Source of the DNA: Aureimonas frigidaquae
GTDB taxonomy: Bacteria; Pseudomonadota; Alphaproteobacteria; Rhizobiales; Rhizobiaceae
Reading direction: 5' to 3'
DNA: 64,000 nt
Assembly (NCBI RefSeq): GCF_001463905.1
Contig: NZ_BBWR01000016.1
Coordinates: 1-64,000, forward strand
Shown here: positions 43,168-51,447 of the stretch, piece after piece
How the letters are laid out: every line of letters starts with the position of its first letter
Numbering within the stretch: the stretch's first letter is position 1
Notes under the pieces: generated by a model
Database searches by the model: none
Told to the model about the DNA's origin: nothing
What the model saw: only the letters and a program-made list of their open reading frames with translations
Made by a program: the position numbers and the translations under genes

Positions 43168-43856
43168 TCGCGCAGACGCAGTTCGAGGAACGCTGCGCGG
43201 TGCGGCTGATCTCCACCGCCTATATCGAGGAGCCGGCCATGGCACCGCTCTTCGACACGTGGGAGGAGGAAGCCGTCCTGAACGAGCTGGAGGGGCTGAC
43301 CTCCGCCCGGCGCGGCTCGCTCGCCCTGCCCGATGGCGTGACGGCAGAAGAGCTGCTGCACGAAAGCTACGGCTATGGATGGACCCTCGTCAACGCCGCC
43401 TTCTGCCATGCCCGGCCACCCGGCAACCGGTTCAACGACGAGCATCGCGGCGCATGGTATGCAGCCTTCGGAGAGGGCGCGGCGGACACTGCCGAGGCCG
43501 AGGTCTCATACCATATTGCAGTCGCGCTGAAGGACGCCGGTGCGGTGGAGGAACTGGTCGCCTACCGGCAGATCCTGTCCTCCTTCGCCTGCCCGATGCA
43601 CGATCTGCGGCGCGAGCCTGACCATCCCGCGCTCGCCCCGGAGCCGGCATCCGGCTACCCGGTCGGCCAGGCGTTGGCCCGCCAGGTGCGGGCACAGGGC
43701 GGCAACGGCATTCTCTACCCCTCCGTCCGGCGGACGGGCGGGGAGTGCGTGGCGGTCCTGCGCCCCTCCGTCATCCAGAACGTGCGCCAGGGCGATATGG
43801 TCCTGATGGAATGGGACGGGCAGGCCATCAGCCGGAGGGTGCTGGCCGCCGCGTGA
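43164..43856 (+). CDS. RES domain toxin
   Basis: A 230-aa protein of the RES family. The name-giving residues are visible as Arg89 (GNRFN), Glu113 (AEVSYH) and Ser187 (GGNGILYPSVR). RES toxins degrade NAD+ or ADP-ribosylate target enzymes, using an ADP-ribosyltransferase-like fold. It is co-translated with the Xre-type antitoxin in the standard antitoxin-first order. All three signature residues are present, so the toxin is probably active. It ends two bases before the convergent rmlA gene. Confidence 0.9.
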   Translation: MIAQTQFEERCAVRLISTAYIEEPAMAPLFDTWEEEAVLNELEGLTSARRGSLALPDGVTAEELLHESYGYGWTLVNAAFCHARPPGNRFNDEHRGAWYAAFGEGAADTAEAEVSYHIAVALKDAGAVEELVAYRQILSSFACPMHDLRREPDHPALAPEPASGYPVGQALARQVRAQGGNGILYPSVRRTGGECVAVLRPSVIQNVRQGDMVLMEWDGQAISRRVLAAA

Positions 43857-43858
43857 CT

Positions 43859-44746
43859 TTAGCCGAAGCTCTGAGGCAGACCTTCGTCTGCCAGGCGCAG
43901 GAGATACTGCCCGTAGGCGCTCTTGCGTAAGTCCCGCCCGAGGGCGCGCAGCTGATCGGCGTCGATGAAACCCTGGACGAAGGCGATTTCCTCCGGGCAG
44001 CAGACCTTGAATCCCTGGCGCTGCTCCAGGGTGCGGACGAACTCGGCAGCCTGCAGGAGGGAGTCGGGCGTGCCCGTATCCAGCCAGGCGAAGCCGCGCC
44101 CCATCGGTACGACCGACAGGGTGCCTTCTTCCAGATAGAGCTTGTTGAGATCGGTGATCTCGAGCTCGCCGCGCGGCGAGGGCTTGAGGCTGCGGGCAAA
44201 TTGCGCGGCGCGGCCGTCATAGAAGTAGAGGCCGGTGATCGCCCAGTTGGACCGGGGCTGGGTGGGTTTCTCCTCGATGGAGACGGCCCTTCCGTCCTTC
44301 GAGAACTCGACCACGCCGTAGCGCTCAGGATCGCTCACATGATAGGCGAAGACCGTCGCGCCGTGATCGATCCGCGATGCGTTGGCCAGGTGTTCGGGCA
44401 GGCCGTGTCCGTAGAAGAGGTTGTCGCCCAGAATCAGCGCCGACGGCGCGCCCCCGACGAACTCCTCGCCGATCAGATAGGCCTGGGCGAGCCCGTCCGG
44501 GCTCGGCTGCTCGGCATAGGAGAGATGAATCCCGAAGCGTTCGCCGGAACCGAGCAGCGCCTGGAAACGGGGCAGATCGTGCGGAGTGGAGATAATCAGG
44601 ATTTCGTTGATGCCGGCGAGCATCAGCGCAGCGAGCGGATAGTAGATCATCGGCTTGTCGTAGACAGGCAGCAACTGTTTGGATGCAACCAGCGTCATAG
44701 GGTGAAGCCGTGTTCCACTCCCGCCGGCGAGGATTATCCCCTTCAT
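43859..44746 (-). CDS. rmlA: Glucose-1-phosphate thymidylyltransferase
   Basis: The ATG at 44746 begins the conserved [18 protein letters not shown]; an in-frame TTG at 44764 is not needed. The 295-aa enzyme has the nucleotide-binding GGSGTRL at 8-14, the signature [16 protein letters not shown] and the sugar-binding EKPTQPRSN. It joins glucose 1-phosphate and dTTP to dTDP-glucose, the first step of dTDP-L-rhamnose synthesis. It is transcribed divergently from rmlCBD across a 185-base gap. Confidence 0.95.
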   Translation of the reverse strand: MKGIILAGGSGTRLHPMTLVASKQLLPVYDKPMIYYPLAALMLAGINEILIISTPHDLPRFQALLGSGERFGIHLSYAEQPSPDGLAQAYLIGEEFVGGAPSALILGDNLFYGHGLPEHLANASRIDHGATVFAYHVSDPERYGVVEFSKDGRAVSIEEKPTQPRSNWAITGLYFYDGRAAQFARSLKPSPRGELEITDLNKLYLEEGTLSVVPMGRGFAWLDTGTPDSLLQAAEFVRTLEQRQGFKVCCPEEIAFVQGFIDADQLRALGRDLRKSAYGQYLLRLADEGLPQSFG

Positions 44747-44931
44747 AGGCCTATTCCACTCCAAAAATGATTGACTGGCTTGTACCGAATGTTTGGCCAG
44801 AGTGGAAGGTGCGGCTGGGTCGGGCCGGCGGAAGGAATAGGTTTTCCTTTCGTGTCATATGGTCTAGGAGCCTTGAAGACGGTTATGCATCCACGCACGT
44901 TGCGCCCGTGCGGCTATTGTATGGAGACAGA

Positions 44932-45498
44932 ATGCTCGAGATCAGCAAGCTGGCTTTGCCGGACGTTCTGGAACTCAAGCCCCGCAAGTTCGGCGACGAT
45001 CGCGGCTTCTTTTCGGAAACCTTCCATCGCCAGCGCCTGGCGGATCACGGGATCGACACGCAGTGGGTGCAGGACAACCAGTCCTTCTCGGCCGAGGCAT
45101 ATACATTGCGCGGGCTGCACTACCAGGAACCGCCCTTTGCCCAGGACAAGCTCGTGCGCGTGCTGCGCGGCCGCATCTTGGACGTCGCCGTCGATATCCG
45201 GGCCGGCTCACCGAGCTTCGGCCGGTGGGTCGCGCTGGAACTGAGTGCGAGGGACTTCAACCAGATCCTCGTTCCGGCGGGCTTTGCGCATGGGTTCCTG
45301 ACCCTCGAGCCCGATACCGAAGTCTTCTACAAGGTTTCGGCCCATTACAGCCCGGCGCACGACCGCAGTATCCGCTATGACGACCCCGATATCGGCGTGG
45401 CCTGGCCGCTCGACGGGCGCACCCCCGTCTTGTCCGCCAAGGATGCGGAAGCGCCGCTCCTGCGCGACATCGAAACACCCTTCCGCTCGGAGGCATAA
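44932..45498 (+). CDS. rmlC: dTDP-4-dehydrorhamnose 3,5-epimerase
   Basis: The ATG at 44932 has GGAGA five bases upstream; the open frame further upstream is unlikely coding. The 188-aa cupin has RGLHYQ with catalytic His63 (residues 60-65), Lys73, and the tyrosine acid in VFYKVSAHYS (Tyr133). It performs the third step, epimerising dTDP-4-keto-6-deoxyglucose. It is the first gene of rmlCBD. Confidence 0.95.
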   Translation: MLEISKLALPDVLELKPRKFGDDRGFFSETFHRQRLADHGIDTQWVQDNQSFSAEAYTLRGLHYQEPPFAQDKLVRVLRGRILDVAVDIRAGSPSFGRWVALELSARDFNQILVPAGFAHGFLTLEPDTEVFYKVSAHYSPAHDRSIRYDDPDIGVAWPLDGRTPVLSAKDAEAPLLRDIETPFRSEA

Positions 45499-45501
45499 GC
45501 G

Positions 45502-46566
45502 ATGAAGATCCTCGTCACCGGCGGGGCCGGCTTCATCGGCTCGGCCGTCTGCCGCCACTTGATTCACGATACCGACCATGCGGTCGTCAACCTCGACAAG
45601 CTGACCTATGCGGCGACGCTCGGCTCCGTTGCCGAGCTGGAGGGCGATTCCCGTTACAGCTTCGTGCAGGCCGACATTTGCGACCGGGCCCGGATCGACC
45701 GCATCCTGGAAGAAACCCAGCCGGACGCCATCATGCATCTGGCGGCGGAAAGCCATGTCGACCGGTCCATCGACGGGCCGGGCGATTTCATCGAGACGAA
45801 CATCGTCGGCACCTACCAGCTGCTGGAGGCGGCGCGCAGCTACTGGTCACGGCTGCCGGCCGGTGCCAGGGATGCTTTCCGCTTCCACCACATTTCCACC
45901 GACGAGGTCTACGGCCAGCTCGCGCTGGATGGCGGCCTGTTCACCGAGGAAACGCCCTACGCCCCGTCATCGCCCTATTCGGCGTCGAAGGCCGCCTCGG
46001 ACCATCTGGCCATGGCCTGGCATCACACCTACCATATGCCGGTCGTCCTATCGAACTGCTCCAACAATTACGGGCCCTTCCACTTCCCGGAAAAGCTGAT
46101 CCCGCTCGTCATCCTGAACGGGTTGGAGGGGCGCGAATTGCCGGTCTATGGCAAGGGCGAGAATGTGCGTGACTGGCTCTTCGTCGAAGATCACGCGCGC
46201 GCGCTCGTCATGGTCTGCACCAAGGGCGTGCCCGGGCGCTCCTACAATATTGGCGGGCGCAACGAACGCTCCAATCTGGCAGTGGTTGAGGCGATCTGCG
46301 ACACGCTGGACCGGCTGCGTCCGCTCGCCAGCGGCGAGAGCCGCCGCGGGCTTATCCGCTTTGTGACCGATCGGCCGGGGCATGATCTGCGCTATGCGAT
46401 CGACGCTTCGCGCATCGAAGAGGAGCTCGGCTGGAAGGCCAGGGAAAACTTCGACAGCGGGCTGGAAAAGACTGTGCGCTGGTACCTCGACAACGAAGCC
46501 TGGTGGCGCCCCTTGCGGGAGAAGCGGTATGGCGGCCAGCGGCTCGGTCAGTCGGTGCCCGCATGA
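45502..46566 (+). CDS. rmlB: dTDP-glucose 4,6-dehydratase
   Basis: A 354-aa extended SDR with cofactor motif TGGAGFIGS at 6-14, the STDEVYG block, and the Tyr-Lys pair in [31 protein letters not shown] is diagnostic of RmlB. It converts dTDP-glucose to the 4-keto-6-deoxy sugar, using tightly bound NAD+. It follows rmlC by three bases and overlaps rmlD by four. Confidence 0.96.
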   Translation: MKILVTGGAGFIGSAVCRHLIHDTDHAVVNLDKLTYAATLGSVAELEGDSRYSFVQADICDRARIDRILEETQPDAIMHLAAESHVDRSIDGPGDFIETNIVGTYQLLEAARSYWSRLPAGARDAFRFHHISTDEVYGQLALDGGLFTEETPYAPSSPYSASKAASDHLAMAWHHTYHMPVVLSNCSNNYGPFHFPEKLIPLVILNGLEGRELPVYGKGENVRDWLFVEDHARALVMVCTKGVPGRSYNIGGRNERSNLAVVEAICDTLDRLRPLASGESRRGLIRFVTDRPGHDLRYAIDASRIEEELGWKARENFDSGLEKTVRWYLDNEAWWRPLREKRYGGQRLGQSVPA

Positions 46567-47456
46567 CGCTGCGGCTCCTAGTGACGGGCCGCGAGGGGCA
46601 GGTGGCGCAGGCGCTCCTGTCGCTCGGGGGCGGCGACGTCCAGGTAACCGCCCTGGGGCGGCCGGTGCTGGACCTGACGGACCCGCAGACCATCCGTCAC
46701 GCCATCGACACCTACAAGCCCGACATCGTCGTGAATGCCGCCGCCTATACCGCCGTGGACAAGGCGGAAGAGGACGAGGCGGCGGCCTTCGCCGTCAATG
46801 CGCAAGGGGCGGGGCATGTCGCTGCGGCTGCGGCGCAGGCGGGTATCCCCATCATCCAACTGTCCACGGACTATGTCTTTGCCGGCGACAAGGTGGAAGC
46901 CTACCGTGAGACCGATGCCACCGGGCCGCAGGGCGCCTATGGCCGCAGCAAGCTTGCAGGGGAAGCCGCCGTCGCGGCGGCAAATCCGGCCCATGCCATC
47001 CTGCGGACGGCCTGGGTCTTCGGTCCCTATGGCAACAACTTCCTGAAGACGATGCTGCGCCTGGCGCAAACGCGCGACACGCTGCGCGTGGTGGCGGACC
47101 AGGTCGGAACCCCAACCTACGCGCCCGATATCGCGGCCGGCATCCTGGCCGTGGCGGAGCGCCTGGTGCGCGCCCCGGCGGAGCATTCCGGCATCTTCCA
47201 CATGGTCGCCGAAGGGCATACGAACTGGGCCGGCTTTGCGCAGGAAATCTTCCGCCAGTCACGTCTGGCCGGGGGCCCGGCCGCCGCGGTCGAGCCCATC
47301 GGCACGGTGGATTATCCGACCCCCGCCCGCCGTCCCGCCAACTCGCGGCTGGATACGACGCGGTTTGCAACGCGGTTCGACCATCGCCTGCCAGCCTGGG
47401 AAACCGGCGTCACGCGCTGCCTTGCCGCGCTGAACGAAGCCCCGGCGGAGCGATAG
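46563..47456 (+). CDS. rmlD: dTDP-4-dehydrorhamnose reductase
   Basis: The start at 46563 overlaps the rmlB stop (ATGA), giving 297 aa. The motifs are TGREGQVAQ at 8-16, [20 protein letters not shown] and YGRSKLAGE with the catalytic Tyr and Lys. It makes dTDP-L-rhamnose, the last step of the pathway. The product feeds surface polysaccharide or glycan synthesis; no glycosyltransferases are in the window. Confidence 0.95.
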   Translation: MTLRLLVTGREGQVAQALLSLGGGDVQVTALGRPVLDLTDPQTIRHAIDTYKPDIVVNAAAYTAVDKAEEDEAAAFAVNAQGAGHVAAAAAQAGIPIIQLSTDYVFAGDKVEAYRETDATGPQGAYGRSKLAGEAAVAAANPAHAILRTAWVFGPYGNNFLKTMLRLAQTRDTLRVVADQVGTPTYAPDIAAGILAVAERLVRAPAEHSGIFHMVAEGHTNWAGFAQEIFRQSRLAGGPAAAVEPIGTVDYPTPARRPANSRLDTTRFATRFDHRLPAWETGVTRCLAALNEAPAER

Positions 47457-47469
47457 GCCGGGCGTTTCA

Positions 47470-48672
47470 TCAATCCGGCCATGCCAGTGCGGCGCGTTCG
47501 CGCCGCAGGGACCATTCAGCAAAGCACATCGGGCTCGGCGCGTTGTCGCCGCGCGCAGCCTCCAGCTCCGCGGCGATCCGATCGGCGACGATCACCTCTT
47601 CGCCGTGGTGCAGGTTGCAGGGATCGAGCTGGAAATAGCCGAGGTCGATTTCGTCGTCGCGCACCATGACGGGCGGCGCCCCGGCGGCGAGGCGGTCGGC
47701 GAGGTCCCAGGCGGTGACGCGCGCGACATTGGGATCGATGGTGACGGTCAGACGGTCGAGCGGATTGCCGGTCGGGTCCGGCGATCTGCGCGCCTCCACG
47801 CCGGCAAAGCCGGCCAGACGATCCTGCCACACCGCAAGGATGGCCGATTCCCGCGCCCGGATCGCCGCATGGTCGCGCCGCTGCCAGGCGTGCAGCGCGG
47901 CAATGACACCGGCAATGCCCTCTTTGCCGACCTTCAAGCCGCGTCCGATCCCCCGGTTCTGCTGGTAGCAGGCGGCGATCAGATCCTTGCGGCCGGCAAT
48001 GATGCCGCTGGTGGGCCCACCCAGGAACTTGTGCCCCGAATAGAGGACGAGATCCGCTCCGCCCTTGATGAACCCCGTCAGATCATATTCCGAAGCGGCA
48101 TCCACGATGACGGGGATGGCGCGTGCATGGGCGATCTCGCACACCGTCTGGAGGGGAATCTGCCCGTAATGGACCACGTGATGCGACACGACGAACAGGA
48201 CGGATGACGTCCTGTCCGTGATGGCGCCTTCGAGCTGATAGGCGCTTGCGCTCGTGGCCTGCCCGACAAGGACGGGGCGCGCGCCGGCCAGCGCGATGGC
48301 CTGGGTGACCGGCGCGCCGTAGCTGACATTGTGCCCGGCTAGGAGGAGCACCTCGTTGGCTAGGCCCGTCGTGTCCGGCAGACGCTCCACGGCAGCAAGG
48401 TCGCACCCGGTCATGGCCGCCGCGACGGACAGGGTTAGCCCCGCCGAGGTGGAGGCGGTGACGAAGCCCGCCTGCGCTCCGGTCACCTGTGCAATGACAC
48501 GGCTGGCGCAGCGCTGCAGATCGGCCATCTCCGTCCATTGCGGCAGGATGCGAGTGACCGCGTCGATCGCGTCCGGAACGGCAATGCTGGCGCCGAGCGA
48601 CGTCATGGTGCCGGCGCAGTTGATGACGGGCCGCAGACCCAGAGCCTCACGTATATCCACACTGTCCGCCAT
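47470..48672 (-). CDS. SelA-like PLP-dependent enzyme
   Basis: The start at 48672 (MADSVDIREALGLRP) gives about 400 aa; an ATG at 48687 is also possible. It is a fold-type I PLP protein: the PLP Lys is in LYSGHKFLGGPTSG (about Lys215), preceded by the cofactor Asp in VIVDAASEYDL. The N-terminal LRPVINCAGTMTSLG is the signature of the SelA-like branch that includes D-glucosaminate-6-phosphate ammonia-lyase and related lyases, not true selenocysteine synthase. The substrate is probably an amino sugar acid or amino acid and is not determined. Confidence 0.85.
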   Translation of the reverse strand: MADSVDIREALGLRPVINCAGTMTSLGASIAVPDAIDAVTRILPQWTEMADLQRCASRVIAQVTGAQAGFVTASTSAGLTLSVAAAMTGCDLAAVERLPDTTGLANEVLLLAGHNVSYGAPVTQAIALAGARPVLVGQATSASAYQLEGAITDRTSSVLFVVSHHVVHYGQIPLQTVCEIAHARAIPVIVDAASEYDLTGFIKGGADLVLYSGHKFLGGPTSGIIAGRKDLIAACYQQNRGIGRGLKVGKEGIAGVIAALHAWQRRDHAAIRARESAILAVWQDRLAGFAGVEARRSPDPTGNPLDRLTVTIDPNVARVTAWDLADRLAAGAPPVMVRDDEIDLGYFQLDPCNLHHGEEVIVADRIAAELEAARGDNAPSPMCFAEWSLRRERAALAWPD

Positions 48673-48712
48673 GCCGTCACGCCCCATGCCTCAAGCCGCC
48701 CTTTGCATCGGC

Positions 48713-48737
48713 CCCCGAGCCTCTATCGTGCTCGGGG
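48713..48737. promoter_or_regulatory. Inverted repeat between divergent genes
   Basis: CCCCGAGC and GCTCGGGG (48713-48720 and 48730-48737) are perfect 8-bp arms with a 9-base spacer, between the SelA-like gene and the divergent unknown gene. The geometry fits an operator for a dimeric repressor. No dedicated regulator is adjacent, although the 212-aa neighbour has a possible DNA-binding segment. Confidence 0.4.
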
Positions 48738-48821
48738 TCCAATTGGCCCGCAAGCTGAAAATGGGCCGGAAGGGCCGTCGCTGCTGCTTGCGGATCGTCC
48801 GGGTTCGACTATCTCCGCCGC

Positions 48822-49460
48822 ATGGCGAAGCGACCCGCGCACGGAACCGACATCCTTCATGAATGGCCGCTTCCGGCCGCCGCGACGCTCGGCTCGGCCG
48901 TGCGTATCCGCGGGATCGTGCTGCAGATCCGCTCAAAGCTCCCCGGGCCGCTTCGGCGGCTGGTCGAGCCGGGGCCAGGTGCGGTGCTTCTTTACGCACC
49001 GGACGATGGCGATGGCGGCCAGGTCCTGTCGCGCGTCGAGCCCGCTGTCGCACGGGTGATCGCGAAGCTCGACGACGTGCCCATCATCCCGCGCGAGGTG
49101 GAGGACATTCTCGGCATCAAACCCTCGGAGCGGCTGCGCTGGTTGAAGGATGGCCGGTTGCCGAGCGCCGGGACGCGGACCGTACGGTTGCGGGGCCGCG
49201 CCAAGGCGGTGACCTTCCATGTCTTCGAGGCACGCAGCATCGAGGATATACTGGACCGGGACCTTCCGACGCTGTGGCGCGAGGAGGACAGGGTCGCGGC
49301 GGCCGAGAACCGTAAACGCGGCGCCGCCAAGGCCGCCCAGCGGCGGCGCGACGGGCGCCGTCCCGTGGCTAGGGCGGCGGACAGGTCTGGCCCCGCGGGT
49401 CCGGACGCACAGGACATGTCGGGCTGGGACGATTTCGATGCCGAAGGCTTCCTGCGCTGA
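48822..49460 (+). CDS. Hypothetical protein, 212 aa
   Basis: No family is recognised. The N-terminal 100 residues are mixed alpha/beta. A central segment (about 95-145: VEDILGIKPSERLRWLKDGRLPSAG then a basic RTVRLRGRAKAVTFHVF) resembles a MerR/excisionase-like helix-turn-helix that reads DNA and is followed by helix DILDRDLPTLW. The C-terminus is a basic, Ala/Arg-rich tail ending in an acidic DDFDAEGFLR. A DNA- or RNA-binding role is a guess from pattern. It is divergent from the SelA-like gene and precedes the sugar epimerase-like gene by 147 bases. Confidence 0.65.
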   Translation: MAKRPAHGTDILHEWPLPAAATLGSAVRIRGIVLQIRSKLPGPLRRLVEPGPGAVLLYAPDDGDGGQVLSRVEPAVARVIAKLDDVPIIPREVEDILGIKPSERLRWLKDGRLPSAGTRTVRLRGRAKAVTFHVFEARSIEDILDRDLPTLWREEDRVAAAENRKRGAAKAAQRRRDGRRPVARAADRSGPAGPDAQDMSGWDDFDAEGFLR

Positions 49461-49607
49461 TGCGCAGGCACTCAGTCGCCGCCATGAAGGTGACGGCCTT
49501 CTCGGCATGTGCGACATCTGGCACAAGGACGGACGGGGCCGATCACCATCGCCGCCGGCGCTCACGCGGGCGCTGACCAGCCCCGCCGTGTCTTTGGGAG
49601 GAACTTC

Positions 49608-50501
49608 ATGCGCAAGATCGGTATCCATTCCTTCGTCTGGACGAACGGGGCCAGCCAGGCGGATCTGGAACGTGCCATCGAACGGTCGGCCGAACATGGC
49701 TATGGCCTGATCGAACTGTCCTATCTGCGTCCCGAAACCTTCGATCTGAAGGCACTCGGCCGCAAGGCATCGCAGCTCGGGCTCGACATCGCCGTCACGA
49801 TGGGCCTGCCGCAGGATGCGGACGTATCCAGCGCGGACCCTGCCGTGGCGGCACGCGGACGCGCGGTGCTGGACGATGCCGTGCGCATCACGCAGGACCT
49901 CGGCGCCCTGCGCCTTGGCGGCATCCTGTTTTCCAAGCACGGCAAATACGACACCATGCCGACGCGCGATGGCTGGATGCGCGCCGCCGAGGCCGTCGCC
50001 AAGACGGCGGAGCTGGCCGCCGCCGGCAATGTCCAGATCGTCCTGGAAGTCGTCAATCGCTTCGAATCCAACCTCATCAACACGACGGCGCAGGGATTGG
50101 CCTTCATCCGCGAGACGGGGCGCGACGACGTGCTCCTGCACCTCGATACGTTCCACATGAACATCGAGGAACCGGATCCGGCGGGCGCGATCCGGCTGGC
50201 CGGGGACAAGCTCGGCTATTTTCATTTCAACGAGAATTACCGGGGCGCTTTGGGCACGGGCACGATCGGCTTTCCGGCGATCTTCGATGCCCTGGTCGAA
50301 ACCGGCTATGCCGGCGACATCGTCTTCGAAAGCTTCTCGCGCCGCATCGTCGACGAAGCCCTGTGCCTGGCCTGCGGCATCTGGCGCGACACCTGGGACG
50401 ATAACGGCCCGCTGGCCGAACAGGCACGCCGCTTCATCGAAATGAACTGGCAGCAGGCGGTCATCCGCCGCAATACGCTGCGTTCTGCCGAAAGCGTCTG
50501 A
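49608..50501 (+). CDS. Xylose isomerase-like TIM barrel, D-tagatose/D-psicose 3-epimerase-like
   Basis: GGGAGGA lies six bases before the ATG at 49608. The 297-aa protein starts with KIGIHSFVWT and shows the metal-ligand set of the family: Glu in IVLEVVNRFE, Asp and His in HLDTFHMNIEE, His in GYFHFNENYRG and Glu in IVFESFSR. These coordinate a divalent metal for keto-sugar C3 epimerisation. The substrate is a free ketohexose or related sugar. Confidence 0.9.
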   Translation: MRKIGIHSFVWTNGASQADLERAIERSAEHGYGLIELSYLRPETFDLKALGRKASQLGLDIAVTMGLPQDADVSSADPAVAARGRAVLDDAVRITQDLGALRLGGILFSKHGKYDTMPTRDGWMRAAEAVAKTAELAAAGNVQIVLEVVNRFESNLINTTAQGLAFIRETGRDDVLLHLDTFHMNIEEPDPAGAIRLAGDKLGYFHFNENYRGALGTGTIGFPAIFDALVETGYAGDIVFESFSRRIVDEALCLACGIWRDTWDDNGPLAEQARRFIEMNWQQAVIRRNTLRSAESV

Positions 50502-50534
50502 CGCCAGGACCCGTGGATTCTATCCGAAACAGGA

Positions 50535-50556
50535 TGGCGGCGGCGATGCGCCGCCA
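50535..50556. terminator. Hairpin between convergent genes
   Basis: TGGCGGCG pairs with CGCCGCCA around a 6-base loop in the 140-base gap between the epimerase-like gene (+) and higA (-). No T-run follows on either strand, so it is a weak terminator candidate. Nothing else is visible in this gap. Confidence 0.35.
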
Positions 50557-50641
50557 GTCCCTCGGCCTGACGGACAGGTTTTCGGCGCCATAGCACGTGC
50601 GAGTGGGGCTACATTGGTGGCCGTCGCCAACGGCCAGGACA

Positions 50642-50980
50642 TCAGAGCGAGCTGACAGGTCCAGGTTTCAGTTCAAGCGTGGGGATGGACGACAGATCGA
50701 TTTCACGTTCAGCTTGCCACGTATCGTAAGCAGCCTGCATACGAATCCAGACCGCTGGACCGTTCCCGAAAAGCTTGCCAAGACGAACGGCCATCATCGG
50801 CGATACCGGCTTCTTCTCATCCATGATGTCATATAGCTGCTGACGCGAGATGCCGAGCAAACGCGCAATCTCAGACTTGCTCCTGTACACCGCCGGGATG
50901 CTATCCTCACGCAGGATCTCTCCAGGATGCGTGGGACGACGGTCTGCGGCCCGCCATGCGGGAATGAGAGGCATGTTCAT
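50642..50980 (-). CDS. higA: HigA family antitoxin
   Basis: The start at 50980 (ATG AAC ATG) follows GAGATAAGA. The roughly 112-aa protein has the HigA entry RPTHPGEILRED, the helix-turn-helix (SEIARLLGISRQQLYDIMDEKKPVSPMMA, about 36-64) and the LGKLFGNGPAVWIRMQAAYD block. A C-terminal extension of about 20 residues follows. It neutralises HigB and represses the operon. It is second in the operon, the usual order for higBA, 43 bases after higB. Confidence 0.9.
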   Translation of the reverse strand: MNMPLIPAWRAADRRPTHPGEILREDSIPAVYRSKSEIARLLGISRQQLYDIMDEKKPVSPMMAVRLGKLFGNGPAVWIRMQAAYDTWQAEREIDLSSIPTLELKPGPVSSL

Positions 50981-51023
50981 TCTTATCTCTATCTCGAAAG
51001 AATGGGGGCACCATGTGCCCGCA

Positions 51024-51302
51024 TCAATGATACTGCTCGAAATCGACGGCGTGGGCATCTCCGTTGTCCATCTCGAATGTAATGCACCAGGGCCCGTTGA
51101 CGTGAATAGAGTACCGGGTGGGATCGAAGCCCTTGAGGGGGTGGAAATCAAACCCAGGGATTCTCATGTCCTCGGGCTTGGTGGCGACATCCAACGCATC
51201 GAGGCGGCGTAGGACGCGTTTCTGCATTTTCGCATCGATCTTGGCCGTCTTCCCAGTCTCCCAGAGTTCGGCAAGGGGCTTGGATCTGAAAGTCGTAATC
51301 AT
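51024..51302 (-). CDS. higB: HigB family mRNA interferase toxin
   Basis: The start at 51302 (MITTFRSKPLAELWETG) gives 92 aa, the normal HigB size. The RelE-fold pattern is complete: KMQKRVLRRLDALD helix, PGFDFHPLKG, YSIHVNGPWCITFEM and a C-terminal VDFEQYH with the catalytic-type His. HigB cleaves ribosome-bound mRNA. Unlike the remnant at 12.9 kb, this module is intact. The predicted promoter is so close that the message may have almost no leader. Confidence 0.9.
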   Translation of the reverse strand: MITTFRSKPLAELWETGKTAKIDAKMQKRVLRRLDALDVATKPEDMRIPGFDFHPLKGFDPTRYSIHVNGPWCITFEMDNGDAHAVDFEQYH

Positions 51303-51312
51303 TGCTGGCTCG

Positions 51313-51353
51313 AATGTAAGCGGATAGCTGACATTTGGCAACTGACGGCTTAC
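51313..51353 (-). promoter_or_regulatory. higBA promoter with inverted-repeat operator
   Basis: On the minus strand TTGCCA (51336-51341) and TACATT (51313-51318) stand as -35 and -10 with a 17-base spacer. Arms GTAAGC (51316-51321) and GCTTAC (51348-51353) bracket the promoter and are a likely HigA operator. The expected start of transcription is only a few bases before the higB ATG at 51302. Confidence 0.5.
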
Positions 51354-51413
51354 AGATTTTATCGTTCGCGGAAACAGGCTAGGCGCCGCTGTCCGAAGAC
51401 GGCCCAGACGGGA

Positions 51414-51440
51414 CCGGCGCCCCCTTTTGAGGGGCGCCGG
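51414..51440 (-). terminator. Hairpin after rhaS
   Basis: A perfect 10-bp stem (CCGGCGCCCC with GGGGCGCCGG, 7-base loop) begins eight bases after the rhaS stop. There is no T-run on the minus strand, so termination would be inefficient; it may protect the 3' end of the long rha transcript and raise rhaS levels. Confidence 0.55.
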
Positions 51441-51447
51441 GAGGCTA

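Noticed and set aside
44750-44841. Inverted pair CCTATTCC and GGAATAGG between rmlA and rmlC
   Set aside because: The arms are 76 bases apart and only eight bases long, with no promoter element in register. It could be chance, so it is not listed as an operator.
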